Source of the DNA: Bacteroidales bacterium UBA6408
GTDB taxonomy: Bacteria; Bacteroidota; Bacteroidia; Bacteroidales; UBA932
Direction of reading: 5' to 3'
Assembly (NCBI GenBank): GCA_002439805.1
Contig: DJPQ01000076.1
Span: 1 to 7,102, forward strand
Length of the DNA: 7,102 nt
Part shown: piece after piece, positions 6,885-7,102 of the stretch
Layout of the letters: each line of letters starts with the position of its first letter
Numbering within the stretch: position 1 is the stretch's first letter
Made by a program: the position numbers and the translations under genes
Notes under the pieces: model-generated
What the model saw: the letters and a program-made list of their open reading frames with translations, nothing else
What the model was told of the DNA's origin: nothing
The model's database searches: none

Positions 6885-7020
6885 GAAGCCATAGTCTAAA
6901 CAAGGAATGAGCGTATTCGACCGTCCATTGGTTTGAAAACTTCCACATTTCCATTGAGGGACAAAGACGAAAACACTTTCATCAATATGTATCTGTCAAC
7001 GGCGCAGACCATTGACCTGA

Positions 7021-7052
7021 CAAAATTAGTTTCTTTTTGGCGAAGAAACAAA
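7021..7052 (-). promoter_or_regulatory. Consensus Bacteroidetes promoter firing toward the lipoprotein gene
   Basis: On the minus strand, TTTG (7052-7049) is the -33 element and TAATTTTG (7028-7021) exactly matches the -7 consensus TAnnTTTG. The spacer is 20 nt, within the usual range. Transcription should begin near 7010-7016, giving a leader of about 300 nt before the GTG at 6711. The spacer contains a 7-bp inverted repeat (GTTTCTT at 7029-7035 with AAGAAAC at 7043-7049 on the plus strand), which may be a protein site or chance. Confidence 0.7.
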
Positions 7053-7102
7053 AGGGAATCAAGAAATCTGCACTTTTCATGAAATTTCAGGGCAAAGGAC
7101 GG

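Larger units (their letters stand above)
6757..7014 (-). ncRNA. Candidate structured leader RNA or small RNA upstream of the lipoprotein gene
   Basis: This is the segment transcribed from the promoter at 7021-7052. Read on the minus strand it holds, in order, a 5' pairing arm (6958-6941), hairpin H1 (6884-6864), hairpin H2 (6863-6830), hairpin H3 (stem 6827-6821 with 6787-6781) and a U-rich tract (6765-6757, TTTCTTTTT). The 5' arm pairs with the loop of H3: CAATGGA (6956-6950) with TCCATTG (6796-6790), and TGTGGAA (6947-6941) with TTCCACA (6806-6800). This density of complementary segments just after a consensus promoter points to a functional RNA. I cannot assign it to a named family. It could be a cis-acting attenuator or riboswitch-like leader, or an independent small RNA ending at the U tract. 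Two small frames (6896-7012 and 6755-6892) cross it and are an alternative explanation. Confidence 0.45.

Noticed and set aside
6781..6900. tRNA or tmRNA-like gene in the hairpin-rich upstream region
   Set aside because: There is no cloverleaf geometry, no TTCGA T-arm in the right register and no CCA end; the three hairpins do not fit acceptor, D and T arm lengths.
7029..7049. 7-bp inverted repeat (GTTTCTT / AAGAAAC) as a terminator or as half of an invertible promoter
   Set aside because: The stem is AT-rich and short and sits exactly in the spacer of a consensus promoter. No second copy of the repeat is visible in the window, so neither termination nor promoter inversion can be supported.

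Overview
The window looks like chromosomal DNA from a gut-type Bacteroidales bacterium. The evidence is a very large lipoprotein carrying six BACON domains and a BspA-type leucine-rich-repeat array, the tail of a Bacteroidetes-style alpha-2-macroglobulin, start codons with no Shine-Dalgarno sequence, and an exact Bacteroidetes-type promoter (TTTG, 20-nt spacer, TAATTTTG). The genus cannot be fixed. The GC-rich first gene next to much more AT-rich DNA suggests either a moderately GC-rich host with imported segments or simply a mosaic locus.

Layout: 1-405 (+) is the last 134 codons of an alpha-2-macroglobulin-like protein, followed by a terminator hairpin at 444-463. 406-691 is AT-rich with no convincing gene. 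692-1213 (+) encodes a free-standing 173-residue protein that I read as a BECR-fold nuclease-like domain of the kind usually found at the end of large phage and conjugative-element polyvalent proteins. A strong hairpin at 1245-1279 separates it from the convergent gene. 1318-6711 (-) encodes a 1797-residue lipoprotein with a GTG start: signal peptide, N-terminal beta-rich domain, an EF-hand/dockerin-like loop, six BACON domains, about 30 LRR_5 units and a BspA-type C-terminus.

6712-7102 lies upstream of the lipoprotein gene. It holds a consensus promoter firing toward that gene (7021-7052, -), followed by about 250 nt rich in inverted repeats: three consecutive hairpins, a long-range helix that would form a pseudoknot with the third hairpin, and an alternative helix ending at a U-rich tract. 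This predicts a structured leader or a small RNA on the minus strand, possibly controlling the lipoprotein by attenuation. It is the most likely place for something undescribed.

The three genes do not form one pathway. The macroglobulin fragment and the BACON/LRR lipoprotein are both envelope proteins, one for protease trapping or defence and the other for surface adhesion or glycan and host contact. The BECR-like gene between them, in AT-rich DNA, looks like a mobile-element arrival or relic.
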